Origin: an uncultured Treponema sp. | GTDB lineage: Bacteria > Spirochaetota > Spirochaetia > Treponematales > Treponemataceae | NCBI GenBank assembly: GCA_947167745.1 | Contig: CAMVJE010000006.1 | Coordinates: 1-64,000 of the forward strand | Direction of reading: 5' to 3' | Length of the DNA: 64,000 bases | Shown here: one piece after another, positions 45,114-53,876 of the stretch | Position numbering within the stretch: position 1 is the first letter of the stretch | Layout of the letters: each line of letters opens with the position of its first letter | The notes under the pieces: generated by a model | What the model saw: only the letters and a program-made list of their open reading frames with translations | What the model was told of the DNA's origin: nothing | Database searches by the model: none | Made by a program: the position numbers and the translations under genes

Positions 45114-46691
45114 TTATTTTGCGAATACCTTCTTTACGCAGGTCTTGAACTGATTTCCCCGGTCGAATTCGTTTTTGAACATGCCGAAACTTGTTGCTCC
45201 AGGAGAGAAAACTACGACCTGAACTTTTTCGCTGCTTTCGGAGTTTTCCAAGTCGCTTTTGAGGGCAAGAAGCATTTCTTCAACGGAATTGAAAGGCCCT
45301 TTATAGGCGATTTTTTTTGCATTGAAGTCAGGAATCATTTTATCGGTGGCGCTTCCCGCCAGCAGATACACTGATTTCGGGACGATATTCTTGCCGTTTT
45401 CCGAGATTCCGCTGGCGATTGGGCTTAAATCTAGGCCCTTGTCCGTGCCGCCCGTGAGGAAAATAACCGGCTTTCCGAATGCTTGCGTGGCTTCGGCGGC
45501 GGCTTCGGGAATCGTGGCGGCTGAGTCATTGTAGAATCTGTAAGTCGTCTTGCCGATTTTACATTCGTGGAAGAATTCAAGGCGGTGCTCAATTCCGTTC
45601 CAGCGGCCCAGAACTTCGATGATCCGCTCGGGGGAAACTCCCATGATTCTGAGTACGAGGGCCGCGTTGAGGACATTTGACCGCATGTGTTTTCCCGGAA
45701 CAATCAGGTCTTTCAGGACAGTTTCTGTCGTTTTTTCGTAGTCTTGTGGAAGGCTATCGAGGATTTTTGTTGAGAGGCGGGCAAATCCCGTGCCCTTTTT
45801 GTCCTGCCAGACTCCAAGCACGCCTTCTGGCAGCTGTTTTTTGCTGTAGCGGAGAATAGTTGCCTTACATTCTTTTGCGAAAATATCGCCCCAGTTGTCA
45901 ATTAAAGTGCCGCCGTCGGCCGCAGGGTCAGAGTCGAAGTCGAAGATTGCGAAATCTTTTTTGGTCTGGTCGGCGTAAATCAGTTTTTTGTCGTTTACAT
46001 AGGCCAGCATTGAGTGATAGAAATTCTGATGGTCAGGAATGATTTTCGTGATGATAGAAACTTTTGGCTTCAAGAGCTTTCGCCCGCGAAGGTCGGCAAG
46101 CTGCCAGCTGGAAAGTTCAAGGACGACAGGGGTTGTTGAATCTGTCTGGTCAAGGAAAGTGAGCGGCGAAACCGTGATGTTTCCGCCCAAAAAAGCGCTG
46201 AAGCCTGAAGCCTTTAAGCCGTAGTAAATTGCGCTTACGGTTGAAGATTTGCCTTTGCTTCCCGTAACGGCGATAATCGGAGCCTTGCTGAATGCCAAAA
46301 AGAGCGAAATATCTGTTTCAATTGCTTTTGCGGCTGCGAGATATTTGTTTCCGTCGTATTTGACCCCCGGATTTTTGATTACGCAGTCGGCATTTTCAAA
46401 ATCTTCGATACGGTGCTCGCCCAGGCGGTAAGTCAGGCGGCTGGTGTCCAGATTTTTGTCATTGTTGAGGGAATCAACCGTGGTTTGTAAGTCAGCCTCG
46501 CTTTTCATGTCAGTTGCGAGAACATAGGCTCCGTGATTTAAAAAGAAGCGGACGGAAGCCTCACCGCCGCCGTTAAGCCCCAAGCCCATGACGACGATTT
46601 TTTTGTCTTTGATGTCGCTGAGGGATTTAAAGTAACAGCCTTCCGGATAAAAATGTGGAACTGGCGGAAGCGGTTCGTGTGCGTCTGACAT
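45114..46691 (-). CDS. murD: UDP-N-acetylmuramoyl-L-alanine--D-glutamate ligase
   Basis: 525-residue cytoplasmic Mur ligase adding D-Glu to UDP-MurNAc-L-Ala. N-terminal Rossmann domain with KIVVMGLGLNGGGEASVRFF; ATP loop AVTGSKGKSSTVSAIYYG; HRLEFFHECKIGKTTYRFYN and DSAATIPEAAAEATQAF in the C-terminal domain; DKGLDLSPIA. It is longer than E. coli MurD (438) with extra loops in the central domain. It shares an operon with the M15 peptidase gene. Confidence 0.93.
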   Translation of the reverse strand: MSDAHEPLPPVPHFYPEGCYFKSLSDIKDKKIVVMGLGLNGGGEASVRFFLNHGAYVLATDMKSEADLQTTVDSLNNDKNLDTSRLTYRLGEHRIEDFENADCVIKNPGVKYDGNKYLAAAKAIETDISLFLAFSKAPIIAVTGSKGKSSTVSAIYYGLKASGFSAFLGGNITVSPLTFLDQTDSTTPVVLELSSWQLADLRGRKLLKPKVSIITKIIPDHQNFYHSMLAYVNDKKLIYADQTKKDFAIFDFDSDPAADGGTLIDNWGDIFAKECKATILRYSKKQLPEGVLGVWQDKKGTGFARLSTKILDSLPQDYEKTTETVLKDLIVPGKHMRSNVLNAALVLRIMGVSPERIIEVLGRWNGIEHRLEFFHECKIGKTTYRFYNDSAATIPEAAAEATQAFGKPVIFLTGGTDKGLDLSPIASGISENGKNIVPKSVYLLAGSATDKMIPDFNAKKIAYKGPFNSVEEMLLALKSDLENSESSEKVQVVVFSPGATSFGMFKNEFDRGNQFKTCVKKVFAK

Positions 46692-46870
46692 AGGATTCTC
46701 CTCTAAATAAAAGAATTGTACACTTTTTTTGGATATTTTAAATAAATTTTAGAGAAAAACAAAAAAAATTTAAGCTAAAATAATAAAAATATATTTGTAT
46801 AGTACTCCCCCTGCAAATTCTATATAATAATAAGAAGTCTCTTAGATAATCTCAATATAAGGAGTAGATT

Positions 46871-47812
46871 ATGAAAATAACAAAATTTGTTGGGCTTGGA
46901 CTTATTTCGCTTGCTTTGGTTGGCTGTGGTTCAACTGCAAAAACAACGGTTAACAAGGTTGACGGTTCATTGAATCAGGAAGTTAAAGCTCAGGACTATC
47001 AGGGGCTTAAACGCACTGTTGCAATCGCTCGTTTCTCAAATGAAACTGAGTACGCAAAGGGCGCATTCTACGACAAAGAAAACGATCCTGTCGGTAAGCA
47101 GGCTGTCGATATTCTTTCGGCAAAACTTGCCGCTCGTGGAAAATTCATTCTTCTTGAGCGAGCTGACGCTGACAAAATTCAGGCGGAAGTCGAAAAGAAC
47201 GGCGGAAGCACCCAGAAAGTTCCGGCTGATTATCTTATCATTGGTTCAATTACTGAATTCGGTCGAAAAACAACGGGTGAAGTCGGATTTGTTTCCCGAA
47301 GCAAAACCCAGACTGTTGAAGCTGGCGTAAGCCTTCGCTTGGTGGATGTGCGAACGGGTCAGGTTATTTATTCAGAAGAAGGTCATGGCGAAGCTGAAAC
47401 GAATTCTTCTACCACATTTGGCATGGGTGGTGTTCAGGGATATGACGCTACTTTGAGCGACAAGGCAATTTCGGCCGCTATCGAAAAACTTGTTGATAAC
47501 ATCGAGCAGACTTGTATGGATCGTCCTTGGAAATCTTACTTCCTTTCTTACGACAAAGACGGAATCATTATCGCTGGTGGAGCAAAACAGGGCGTTAAAG
47601 TCGGTTCAGTGCTTCCTGTTTATGAGCGGGGAAAGCAGGTTAAAAATCCTCAGACAGGCATGATGATTGAGCTTCCCGGAAAGCAGGTTGCAAAACTTAC
47701 AGTTCTGATGGTGGGTGGTTCAACCGTTACGGATGAATATGCCATCGTCGATTTAACGGAAGGCTCTGTTGATTCGGCAAAACTTTCAAACTATGTCATT
47801 CAGGATAAATAA
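46871..47812 (+). CDS. CsgG/HfaB-family lipoprotein
   Basis: 313 residues with a lipobox ending at C19 (LALVGCGS). The CsgG fold is visible as VAIARFSNETEYAKGAF, LAARGKFILLERADADKI, ADYLIIGSITEFGRKT, and VEAGVSLRLVDVRTGQVIYS. CsgG forms an outer-membrane secretion channel for curli; relatives occur without curli genes, as here. It heads a three-gene lipoprotein operon with DUF4810 and DUF799 genes. An AAGGAG site lies upstream, and a TATAAT at 46823-46828 may be its -10. Confidence 0.9.
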   Translation: MKITKFVGLGLISLALVGCGSTAKTTVNKVDGSLNQEVKAQDYQGLKRTVAIARFSNETEYAKGAFYDKENDPVGKQAVDILSAKLAARGKFILLERADADKIQAEVEKNGGSTQKVPADYLIIGSITEFGRKTTGEVGFVSRSKTQTVEAGVSLRLVDVRTGQVIYSEEGHGEAETNSSTTFGMGGVQGYDATLSDKAISAAIEKLVDNIEQTCMDRPWKSYFLSYDKDGIIIAGGAKQGVKVGSVLPVYERGKQVKNPQTGMMIELPGKQVAKLTVLMVGGSTVTDEYAIVDLTEGSVDSAKLSNYVIQDK

Positions 47813-47855
47813 GTGATTTGAGGCTTCAGCCTTAAAATAAAAGGAGGTGTTACTG

Positions 47856-48218
47856 ATGAAAAAATCATTGGTAAACGCAATTAAACTGACAGGTATTGCG
47901 GCATTTGCATTTCTTGCTTTGTCTTGCGGATCCACAAAACTGTACAGTTGGTATGATTATCAGGAAGATTACTATCATTACCTGAAAAACGCTGATAACG
48001 AGTCTTTGGAAGATCTCACGAAGACTTATCAGAAAATCGTCGAAAAGCAAAAGGAGTCTCGCGGAGTAGTTCCGCCTGGAATCTATGCTGATTATGGCTG
48101 GTTGCTTTTGCAGTCTGGAAAAACTGAGGAAGGTAAGGCAATGCTTGCTAAAGAGGTTGAGCTTTATCCTGAATCAGAAGTATTTGTCGGCAGTATCTTG
48201 AAGAGGTTTGGAAAATGA
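47856..48218 (+). CDS. DUF4810 lipoprotein
   Basis: 120 residues starting at ATG 47856, eight bases after AAAGGAGG; an upstream GTG in frame lies within that site. Lipobox ends at C24 (FLALSCGS). The short mature region has WYDYQEDYYHYLKN and a TPR-like helical pair (YADYGWLLLQSGKTEEGKAM), as in DUF4810 partners of CsgG. Its stop overlaps the next start by four bases. Confidence 0.82.
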   Translation: MKKSLVNAIKLTGIAAFAFLALSCGSTKLYSWYDYQEDYYHYLKNADNESLEDLTKTYQKIVEKQKESRGVVPPGIYADYGWLLLQSGKTEEGKAMLAKEVELYPESEVFVGSILKRFGK

Positions 48219-48904
48219 AAAAGTCAATGATTATAACTTTGGCAGTCGCTCTTTCTGCCTTCTTGCTTGCTTCTTGTGGCACATCGAAAAATGTTGCTTT
48301 CCCTAAGATGTATGAGGAAGATCCTGTCGTTATGCTGGTTATGCCGCCGATTAATAACAGCTCGGCTGCTGACGCAAAGGATTATTTCTATACGACAATG
48401 AGTGTGCCGATTTGCGAATCTGGATATTATGTCCTTCCACCTGCCGCTACAATGGCAACTTTGCAGCGCGAAAGTGCCTATGATTCAGAGCTCTTCATAG
48501 ACGGCGACTTGAAGAAATTCGGTCAGCTTTTCGGTGCGGATGTTGCAATCTTTACGATTATCAAATCATGGGATAAATCTCTCGTTGGTTCGTCTGTAAC
48601 GATTGAAATCGAGTATATTTTCAAGTCAACAAAAACAAACGAGATTTTGTTCCAGCGCGACGCAAAAATCAAATGCGACACATCTTCAAATGCACGAGTT
48701 AGTGGATTTGGATTGGTTGGAGCTCTCGTAAATCTTACTGCTGATGCCATTAAAACTGCGGCAACAGACTATGTATCTGTTGCGGTAATGTGTAACAACA
48801 GAGCTCTTTCTGATGTTCCATACGGAAAATATCATCCAAAGCATGGTGCCGATGGTGCAGAAGGCGCAATGGGCGTAAAAGTTAATATTTCTGCCGCTAA
48901 ATAA
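48215..48904 (+). CDS. DUF799 (GNA1162-like) lipoprotein
   Basis: 229 residues with a lipobox ending at C21 (LLASCGTSK). The body, VVMLVMPPINNSSAADAKDY, YVLPPAATMATLQRE and GADVAIFTIIKSWDKS, matches the GNA1162/DUF799 family, which is structurally related to TolB-N/CsgG-type nucleating domains. The conserved CsgG-DUF4810-DUF799 trio is thought to form an outer-membrane-associated complex of unknown substrate. A bidirectional terminator follows. Confidence 0.85.
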   Translation: MKKSMIITLAVALSAFLLASCGTSKNVAFPKMYEEDPVVMLVMPPINNSSAADAKDYFYTTMSVPICESGYYVLPPAATMATLQRESAYDSELFIDGDLKKFGQLFGADVAIFTIIKSWDKSLVGSSVTIEIEYIFKSTKTNEILFQRDAKIKCDTSSNARVSGFGLVGALVNLTADAIKTAATDYVSVAVMCNNRALSDVPYGKYHPKHGADGAEGAMGVKVNISAAK

Positions 48905-48920
48905 GTGCTAGGAATATAAT

Positions 48921-48981
48921 AAAAAAAAGCCGGTTGCGATGAGCAAGTGAAGTGCACTTCATCATTCAGCCGGCTTTTTTT
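48921..48981. terminator. bidirectional terminator between lipoprotein operon and ddl
   Basis: Arms AAAAAAAAGCCGG (48921-48933) and CCGGCTTTTTTTT (48969-48981) enclose a second small hairpin AAGTG/CACTT. It can serve both converging transcripts. Confidence 0.85.
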
Positions 48982-48984
48982 CGT

Positions 48985-50115
48985 TTATCTTGATGTCTGC
49001 AAATTGCGGGTTTTATTGAATCTTGCGATTGCCTCATCAATCAGAAGATTTGTAAGGCTGGTAAAGTCTAGGCCGAAGGCAGCGCACATTTTTGGGAACA
49101 TGCTGATTTGCGTAAAGCCCGGCATGGTGTTGATTTCGTTGAGGTAGAGCTTGTCCGTGTCTTTGTCGATGAAGAAGTCAACGCGGGAAAGACCGGCCAA
49201 ATCAAGGGCGGCAAAGGCTTTTTTTGCCAGAACGCGCACTTCTTCAAGCCGCTCTTCGCTCAATTTTGCCGGAATCAAGAGGTCGGCTCCGTTCGGGTCG
49301 TTGTATTTTGCGTCGTAATCGTAGAAATCATGTTTTGGAGCAATTTCGCCGGGGCCGTAAGCCGTGAGTTTTTCGGCCGGGCAGGAATCATCGTCAATCG
49401 TGGGGTTTCCTGTAACGGAACACTCGATTTCCCTTGCATTCACGGCTTTTTCGATCAAGATTTTGTCGTCCCAGTTGAAGGCTTCCATAATTGCTCCGTT
49501 TAAGTGCTGCAAGTCTTTTGCGAGGCTGGCTCCGTCCGAGCTTCCGGCGGCACATGGCTTTACGAAGAGAGGAAAGCCAAGTTCATTCTGTGCCTGCTCC
49601 AAAAGCTCGTCGTATCGCTTCCAGTCAGCAAGGTCGCTTCGGCGCATACAAAGCCCGGGAACGACAGGAATACCCGCATGCTCAAGAACGACTTTTGTCT
49701 TTTCTTTATCCATTGTTTCTGCACTTCCGAGGGTGGTACAGCCGACATAAGGAAGGTCAACCATCTCAAAAAGCCCCTGAATCGTGCCGTCTTCGCCAAA
49801 AGGTCCGTGCAGTACCGGGAAAATTACATCGCTTGAAAGGATTTTATCGCCGACTCGGAAAGTTTTTTTGCTTCCGCCACCTGGGATTACGCTCACTTCT
49901 TGCGTTTCATCTTCAATGATTTTAAAAGATCCCTTTGAATCGGCCTTGATTCGCTCAAATTCGCTTTCTGGCTGCAAGAACCAGCGTCCTGTTTTTGTGA
50001 TTGCGATAAGCTGAACTTTATTTTTTGAGTCGATATTTCGTGCGACGGCTGCCGCTGAAACCAGAGAGATTTCGTGTTCGCCAGATTTTCCACCATATAT
50101 TACTGTAACTGTCAT
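48985..50115 (-). CDS. ddl: D-alanine--D-alanine ligase
   Basis: 376-residue ATP-grasp ligase making the D-Ala-D-Ala end of peptidoglycan precursors. Motifs: VIYGGKSGEHEISLVSAAAV, PVLHGPFGEDGTIQGLFEM, PLFVKPCAAGSSDGASLA, REIECSVTGNP, LYLNEINTMPGFTQISMFP. It lies 19 bases downstream of murE on the same strand, forming a wall-precursor operon. Confidence 0.96.
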   Translation of the reverse strand: MTVTVIYGGKSGEHEISLVSAAAVARNIDSKNKVQLIAITKTGRWFLQPESEFERIKADSKGSFKIIEDETQEVSVIPGGGSKKTFRVGDKILSSDVIFPVLHGPFGEDGTIQGLFEMVDLPYVGCTTLGSAETMDKEKTKVVLEHAGIPVVPGLCMRRSDLADWKRYDELLEQAQNELGFPLFVKPCAAGSSDGASLAKDLQHLNGAIMEAFNWDDKILIEKAVNAREIECSVTGNPTIDDDSCPAEKLTAYGPGEIAPKHDFYDYDAKYNDPNGADLLIPAKLSEERLEEVRVLAKKAFAALDLAGLSRVDFFIDKDTDKLYLNEINTMPGFTQISMFPKMCAAFGLDFTSLTNLLIDEAIARFNKTRNLQTSR

Positions 50116-50134
50116 AAAATATTCTCCTTAAAAT

Positions 50135-51868
50135 TTAAAATCCCAGTTCTTTGAGGGCTTTTTCCGCCTCTGAAATTTCGTCGTAAGGCATTACCCGGTC
50201 TTTGTAGATGATGCTGTTCTCGTGTGCCTTTCCAAGCAGAAGAACGATGTCGTCTTTGCCTGCCATTTTGAAGGCCTGTCGGATTGCACTGGGCCTGTCC
50301 GGCGTGATGAACAAATCTTTATCAAGCACTTTGCCTGCCTTTTCGGCACCCGCGGCAATCATTTTTAAAAGCTCAACGCTGTCTTCACCGCGAGGGTCTT
50401 CGTCAGTGAGAATCACGACATCGCAGAATCTGGCGGCAATTTCTCCCTGAAGGGGGCGTTTTTTAAGGTCCCGCTCGCCGCCGCTTCCAAAGAGGGCGAA
50501 CATTTTGCCCGAGCATCGTCGGCGCAGGGGCGGGAAGATTGTCTCAAAGCTTGAAGGCGTGTGGGCATAGTCCACGATAAGCTCGAAGGGCTGGCCTTTG
50601 TCGATTACGGTCATGCGGCCTTTAACCGGCGTGAGTTTTTCGACCAGGGCGGCAATCTTTTCGATTTCAGTGCCGGTCAGGCGGCTTACGGCTTCGATTG
50701 CGGCCATAAGGTTGTATGTGTTGAAAGCGCCAGGAAGGCTGGACTTTACATGGAATACTTTCGGAGGAAGAGGCTTTGCGTGGGAGTCGATTACATGAGG
50801 CTCTGTCATGTCGAAAGTTAGGCCAAATCGGGCCGAAGCGATGTTGCGGCCAAGCAAAACCGGAATTGAAGCCGGAATTTTTGGAAGAGGGGCGGCCTCT
50901 GCTCCCTCGGCGGCTGACTTTCCGGCCTTTCCTTCGGTGGTAAAGCCAAGGACAGGCTGTTTTGTAGCCTTGATGAAATATTCTGCGCTGGGGTCTTCAA
51001 GATTTACGATTCCAAATGAAGGAACTTTGACTTTTTTGCCGAGAATTGTTTTTTCGTGATTGTGCTCGTCAAGTTTGCGGAAAAGATTTGCCTTATCGTC
51101 CCGATACTGCTCGAAAGTTCCGTGGAATTCAAGATGCTCCAAAGTGACATTCATAAAAATGCCGGCATCAAAAAGAAGGTTTCCTGTGCGGTTGAGTTTT
51201 GGTGAAAGACCGTGGCTGGAAGTTTCGACAACTGCATACTCACAGCCATTTTCGACCATCTCGTGAAGTTGCCTCTGGATAATGGTTGCTTCAGGCGTTG
51301 TCTGATGCTGGGGATTTGCGATTGCCTCACCGCCAAGGGAATACTGAACCGTAGAAATGAAGCCCGCCTTGTGGCCTGAAAGCTGCAAAAGCTGCCAGAC
51401 AAAGGAAACTGTGGAAGATTTTCCCTCAGTACCGGTAACGCCGATTACGGCAAGTTTTGAAGAAGGATTGTCATAGAACTGAGCTGCAACTGGTGCCATC
51501 ACCTTGCGGGCGTTCTCAACACGGATGAAAACAGGAGATTTGGAATTTGGACGCGGTTCAGGCATAGCCTTCACCGAGACTCGCTCAAAACTCTCCTCGA
51601 GAGTTTTGCCGGCTTCGCCGTCGCTCCCTACTTCAAAAACAATTGCACTTGCTCCGTTTTCGATTGCCTTGGGGATAAAAACATTTCCAGTAGTGTGTGT
51701 GCCAGGAAGAGCGAAAAAAAGCGAGCCGGGCTTAACATCTCGGCTGTCAAAAACAAGCGAAGTGATTTCAGGATTTGCCGACTCTTCCCGTGAAAGCTCA
51801 GTTTTGCCGTCAGACGCAACAACGGTGTACCTAATAGAAGATAATGCGTCAAAAAGATTTTTCGTCAT
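50135..51868 (-). CDS. murE: UDP-MurNAc-tripeptide synthetase MurE, with in-frame repeat insertion
   Basis: 577 residues from ATG 51868; a GGTGGG site is just upstream and a longer frame adds an unlikely N-terminus. ATP loop VTGTEGKSSTVSFVWQLL; YAVVETSSHGLSPKL; and in the C-terminal domain the specificity motif DEDPRGEDSVELLK, where DAP enzymes have DNPR. Treponema walls often contain ornithine, so the third amino acid added is uncertain. Residues 81-110 (nucleotides 51539-51628, GSDGEAGKTLEESFERVSVK and on) are encoded by a family B hairpin repeat placed between AIVFEV and SPVFIRVENARKVM in the N-terminal domain. Confidence 0.93.
   Translation of the reverse strand: MTKNLFDALSSIRYTVVASDGKTELSREESANPEITSLVFDSRDVKPGSLFFALPGTHTTGNVFIPKAIENGASAIVFEVGSDGEAGKTLEESFERVSVKAMPEPRPNSKSPVFIRVENARKVMAPVAAQFYDNPSSKLAVIGVTGTEGKSSTVSFVWQLLQLSGHKAGFISTVQYSLGGEAIANPQHQTTPEATIIQRQLHEMVENGCEYAVVETSSHGLSPKLNRTGNLLFDAGIFMNVTLEHLEFHGTFEQYRDDKANLFRKLDEHNHEKTILGKKVKVPSFGIVNLEDPSAEYFIKATKQPVLGFTTEGKAGKSAAEGAEAAPLPKIPASIPVLLGRNIASARFGLTFDMTEPHVIDSHAKPLPPKVFHVKSSLPGAFNTYNLMAAIEAVSRLTGTEIEKIAALVEKLTPVKGRMTVIDKGQPFELIVDYAHTPSSFETIFPPLRRRCSGKMFALFGSGGERDLKKRPLQGEIAARFCDVVILTDEDPRGEDSVELLKMIAAGAEKAGKVLDKDLFITPDRPSAIRQAFKMAGKDDIVLLLGKAHENSIIYKDRVMPYDEISEAEKALKELGF
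51553..51631 (+). repeat. two-hairpin element, family B, in frame inside murE
   Basis: 31-nt box 51553-51583, CT spacer, hairpin CAAAACTCTC-CTC-GAGAGTTTTG (51586-51608), hairpin CGGC-TTC-GCCG (51610-51620), and TCGCTCCCTAC (51621-51631). The element lies antisense to the gene, so its complement is translated (FERVSVKAMPEP), unlike in folE2. Confidence 0.9.
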
Positions 51869-52006
51869 ATTCCCACCCAAACGAAAAGATTCTTCTATTC
51901 TATTACTTTGTCGCAGTGCTTGCAAGGATTTAAATATATCCAAAATCAGTGAAAATCTGTATAATTCTTTTGAAAAATCACGGAAAAAGGAATTTTGGGG
52001 TCAAAA

Positions 52007-52810
52007 ATGGACAACGAAGAAATCAAACAGAAGCTTTTGCAAATCGAAAATACTGACTTGGAATTTACGGTCACAATGACTGGAAAGGAAAGCACGAGGG
52101 TCAACGGTCTTTACAAGCCGGAGACTCACGAAATCCTTCTCCACAACAAGAATTTCAAGAGCGACATGCAGCTCATATACACGGCGATTCACGAATACAC
52201 CCATCATCTTTTGACCGAGGAATTTTTGGCTGAGACCGGTGGAAAGCTCCCCATGAAAGGTACCCGCGTTCACAATCAGGCATTCTGGTCACGCTTCCAC
52301 GCTCTTCTTCAAAAGGCCGAGGAATTGGGAATCTACAAAATCGATATCGAAGATTCCCCGGAGCTTAAAGAACTCACCGAAAAAATCCGCAAAGAATATA
52401 TGGAAGTAAACGGCAAGCTCATGCAGGAATTCGGAAAATTGCTGGCCGAGGCTCACAAACTCTGCGAAAAAGCCAATATCCGCTACGAAGATTACCTTGA
52501 CCGCGTTCTCTGCCTGCCGCGAAACACCGCAAAAGACATCACAAAACTTGGCGCGGTGGAAGTTGACCCGGCTCTTGGATTCGACAACATGAAAAAGGTG
52601 GCCATGCTCAAAAAGCCCGAAGACCGGGCTGCGGCAACTCAGTCGATTCTCGGCGGAAAATCCCCGGACACGGTTACGGAACTCATGAAAAAGGCCAAGA
52701 GCGGAGATCCCCGCGAAAAACTCGAAAAAGAAAAAAATCGCCTCACAAAGACGATTGAAGCCCTGCAGCAGAGATTGCAATATGTCGAAGAAAGTCTGGA
52801 ACAATTATAA
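52007..52810 (+). CDS. uncharacterised HExxH metallopeptidase-like protein
   Basis: 267 residues. The start ATG 52007 was preferred to a TTG 12 bases upstream. Residues ~18-110 look like a small zincin: H62-E-Y-T-H66 in YTAIHEYTHHLLTEEF is an HExxH zinc site, with H94 or nearby residues in GTRVHNQAFWSRF as possible third ligand. Downstream is a mostly helical region and a C-terminal coiled coil (~235-267). There is no signal peptide, so it acts in the cytoplasm. The SprT/M48-like label is only structural analogy. It is followed directly by a secreted protein gene and rsmG. Confidence 0.7.
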   Translation: MDNEEIKQKLLQIENTDLEFTVTMTGKESTRVNGLYKPETHEILLHNKNFKSDMQLIYTAIHEYTHHLLTEEFLAETGGKLPMKGTRVHNQAFWSRFHALLQKAEELGIYKIDIEDSPELKELTEKIRKEYMEVNGKLMQEFGKLLAEAHKLCEKANIRYEDYLDRVLCLPRNTAKDITKLGAVEVDPALGFDNMKKVAMLKKPEDRAAATQSILGGKSPDTVTELMKKAKSGDPREKLEKEKNRLTKTIEALQQRLQYVEESLEQL

Positions 52811-52811
52811 T

Positions 52812-53867
52812 ATGGGCAGAGAAGACCGGGCTGCCGCTGTTCCGCCCTTCGCTCACGCTCATTGCCTTCGGCAACTCCGGGGCTTCATAGCGGGTGCTCT
52901 TTTACTTACTAGTGCGGCACTTTATGCACAGACCTCCCCAAAAAGCAGTGAAAGTACTTCTTCGTCGATTTCCATGCCGGAAATGCCTTCTGTTTCCATG
53001 CCGAGTCTTGGAAGTGGATTTTATACACCGGGTCGCAGCGATTTCTATAATCCAAATTTGAATCGAAACAGAAATTCCCAAAGCGCGCAAAGCCAAAGTC
53101 AAACTTCCGGGGCGGATAGTCAGAATCAATCTTCGTCTACGGCTTCTTCTTCACAGGAAAAGGCTTTGGCTCAGGCGCAAAAGGCAAGCGCAATCACACA
53201 AAACGCTTCATCTGCCCTCAACGGACTCACTGCCGACGATATTTCTTCAATGAACAATCTGGGAATTTTCTCTCAGATTTCGGGCTTATTGGGGCGGGGA
53301 AATTCAAATCTCCAGAATCAGTTGCTTTCGGCACAGAAAACCGTCACGGCAAACACGGTGGATTCTACGACTCTCAAGCAAATTCTCTCCGAACTCACCG
53401 AGCTTAAAAATCAGATGAATAATTCTGGCGAAAAGTCGGAGAATGCCAGCCTGAGCGACAAAAGTGCGGGCGAAAATACATTTTCAAACATCTCGAAAAA
53501 AGAGCCGAAAATCCTGCGTTTTATCGTAAACGGTTACGACATCCTCTCAACCTGCAAAAAAATCTATTTTTCAGAGCTTGAGACCGACGGAACTTTTTTG
53601 CTTACTGGTGACCGAAAATATTTGTCAGAAAACAAGGCGCGGAACGAAACCTTCTATTTTTACTTCCATGCGCAAGGCACGGACAAGGGAATTACAAAAT
53701 ACACCGTGACTCCAGCCGTAAGCCAGGATTACGAAAATCAGTATTCTTACCTTTACCAACTTACGCAGAAAAATGCTCTTACCGCTGACCGCACGGGCAA
53801 TCTGGTGACTCTCCGTGCCAGCGACGGCAATTGGAAGATGGATCTGCTGATTTCGCTGGATAAGTAA
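52812..53867 (+). CDS. secreted low-complexity protein of unknown function
   Basis: 351 residues if started at ATG 52812, one base after the upstream stop and with no ribosome site of its own (coupled translation likely); ATG 52782 is an alternative. The hydrophobic core FIAGALLLTSAALYA and AQ site show export, but it is preceded by ~25 residues that seem to derive from a GC-rich DNA repeat. The mature part starts with Ser/Pro/Met- and Gln/Ser-rich low complexity (~40-150), then a structured beta-rich C-terminal domain (~235-351). No family recognised. Confidence 0.65.
   Translation: MGREDRAAAVPPFAHAHCLRQLRGFIAGALLLTSAALYAQTSPKSSESTSSSISMPEMPSVSMPSLGSGFYTPGRSDFYNPNLNRNRNSQSAQSQSQTSGADSQNQSSSTASSSQEKALAQAQKASAITQNASSALNGLTADDISSMNNLGIFSQISGLLGRGNSNLQNQLLSAQKTVTANTVDSTTLKQILSELTELKNQMNNSGEKSENASLSDKSAGENTFSNISKKEPKILRFIVNGYDILSTCKKIYFSELETDGTFLLTGDRKYLSENKARNETFYFYFHAQGTDKGITKYTVTPAVSQDYENQYSYLYQLTQKNALTADRTGNLVTLRASDGNWKMDLLISLDK
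52828..52893. repeat. probable family A repeat in the signal-peptide region
   Basis: On the minus strand it contains TTGCC-GAA-GGCAA followed by TGAGCG, close to TTGCC-GGA-GGCAATGGAGCG in metH, and GCGGAACAGCGGCAGCCC. The match is weaker than among other copies. It encodes AAAVPPFAHAHCLRQLRGF ahead of the signal core. Confidence 0.45.
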
Positions 53868-53876
53868 GAGGTTTTT

